A stretch of 64,000 bases of DNA, from assembly GCF_964186585.1 (NCBI RefSeq), contig NZ_OZ075067.1, positions 1,178,001-1,242,000 of the forward strand, given 5' to 3'. Source of the DNA: Microbacterium sp. MM2322. Lineage in GTDB: Bacteria > Actinomycetota > Actinomycetes > Actinomycetales > Microbacteriaceae. Below are positions 63,368 through 64,000 of the stretch, piece after piece. A program made the position numbers and the translations under genes. A model generated the notes under the pieces. That model was not told the origin of the DNA, did no database searches, and saw nothing but the letters and a program-made list of their open reading frames with translations. Each line of letters starts with the position of its first letter. Position 1 is the first letter of the stretch.

Positions 63368-64000
63368 ATGACTCGTACGATGTCCGTCCGGCTTCCCGCA
63401 CTCCCCGCGCGCGGCGTTGTTCCGCCGAGCGGCCTGATCCTCGCGGTGACGAGTGCCCTGACCTTCTCCGTCAGCGGTCCCATCGCCAAGCCGCTGCTCG
63501 AGGGCGGCTGGTCGCTCGCGGCCGTGCTCGCCATCCGGATGGGTGTCGCCGGCCTCGTGCTCCTGCCCGCACTCATCCGAACGCTCGTCCGGCGCCCCGA
63601 TTTCCTCCGTGTGCACTGGGTTTCGCTCCTCGCGTTCGGGCTCATCCCCGTGGTCGGCTGCCAGATCTTCTACTTCTCCGCGCTGCAACGGATGCCGGTG
63701 GGCATCGCCCTGCTGATCCAATACCTCGCGCCGGTCATGCTCGTCCTCTTCGTCTGGGCCCGGAGCCGGCGTGCTCCGTCGCGCGTCGTCCTCGTGGGTT
63801 CCGTCGTGGCGATGGTCGGACTCGTCCTGGTGGTCGACATCGCCGGCGCCCGATTCGACCTGCTGGGTACCGTGTTCGCGCTGCTCGCTGCGGTGTGCGC
63901 GTGCGTCTACTTCGTGATGAGCGAGCGGACCGGCGATGACCTGCCGCCGTTGTCGCTCGCCGCGGGTGGGCTGCTCATCGGCACGGTGACCATCCTGCTG
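63368..64000 (+). CDS. EamA/DMT-family transporter (partial, runs off the window)
   Basis: The ATG at 63368 opens a frame of 211 codons without a stop before the window ends. Residues about 20 on show hydrophobic helices of the drug/metabolite transporter type: TFSVSGPIAKPLLEGG, then LAIRMGVAGLVLLPAL, VGCQIFYFSALQRMPVGIA, LIQYLAPVMLVLF and VFALLAAVCACVYFVMSE. This is the EamA domain pattern of small-molecule exporters. Divergent from the CGNR regulator gene; the substrate is unknown. Confidence 0.9.
   Translation, partial: MTRTMSVRLPALPARGVVPPSGLILAVTSALTFSVSGPIAKPLLEGGWSLAAVLAIRMGVAGLVLLPALIRTLVRRPDFLRVHWVSLLAFGLIPVVGCQIFYFSALQRMPVGIALLIQYLAPVMLVLFVWARSRRAPSRVVLVGSVVAMVGLVLVVDIAGARFDLLGTVFALLAAVCACVYFVMSERTGDDLPPLSLAAGGLLIGTVTILL

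Overview
The window looks like core chromosome of a high-GC actinobacterium of the family Microbacteriaceae, most likely Microbacterium or a close relative. The evidence is the dense, GC-rich coding sequence, RbpA, WhiA, OpcA, the QcrCAB cytochrome bc1 branch with a fused diheme QcrC, the actinobacterial GT4-type glycogen synthase, and a DtxR/IdeR-type iron box. The assignment is inferred from gene content and order; no database search was run. I see no tRNA, rRNA, CRISPR array, insertion sequence, integrase or phage gene. No gap between genes exceeds about 230 bases.

Layout. 1-4.6 kb: terminal respiration on the minus strand (ctaE-qcrC-qcrA-qcrB). 4.7-9.6 kb: trpD, a PHP-domain protein, a 5'-3' exonuclease, a secreted/lipoprotein pair and a YchJ-like protein. 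9.6-14.2 kb: rpsA, then a membrane histidine kinase overlapping a membrane protein with a degenerate GGDEF domain. 14.2-24.5 kb: coaE, the excinuclease genes uvrB, uvrA and uvrC with an OhrR-like regulator inside the cluster, then rapZ and whiA with no yvcK between them. 24.6-29.1 kb: sodA, gap-pgk-tpiA, secG and rbpA. 29.1-35.6 kb: oxidative pentose phosphate operon tkt-tal-zwf-opcA-pgl on the minus strand. 35.8-38.1 kb: heme A synthesis genes ctaB and ctaA. 38.4-42.4 kb: Fe-S assembly operon sufB-sufD-Rieske-sufC-sufT.

42.5-47.4 kb: a ferric-siderophore operon (binding lipoprotein, two permeases, ATPase, siderophore-interacting reductase) behind a DtxR box. 47.4-51.3 kb: an MprF-like aminoacyl-lipid synthase overlapping a membrane-anchored esterase. 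51.5-55.1 kb: an ABC-F ATPase, SURF1, and small conserved membrane or zinc proteins including a DUF3099 protein without a usual start codon. 55.1-64 kb: fabG, a hydrolase, serB, divergent glgC/glgA, an ABC ATPase, rpmE type B, a DnaQ-like exonuclease, a second hydrolase, a CGNR regulator and the start of an EamA transporter.

How it fits together. Several blocks support one aerobic programme: bc1/aa3 respiration, heme A synthesis, SURF1, Fe-S assembly, iron uptake and superoxide dismutase. Translational overlaps (ATGA, GTGA, TGATG) mark most operon junctions. Many plus-strand genes have a TANNNT -10 box only 6-8 bases before the start codon, which suggests widespread leaderless transcription. 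No wholly new system is evident. The best leads are the kinase/degenerate-GGDEF pair, the lipid aminoacylation/esterase pair, the DUF3099 start and the operator-like palindromes.
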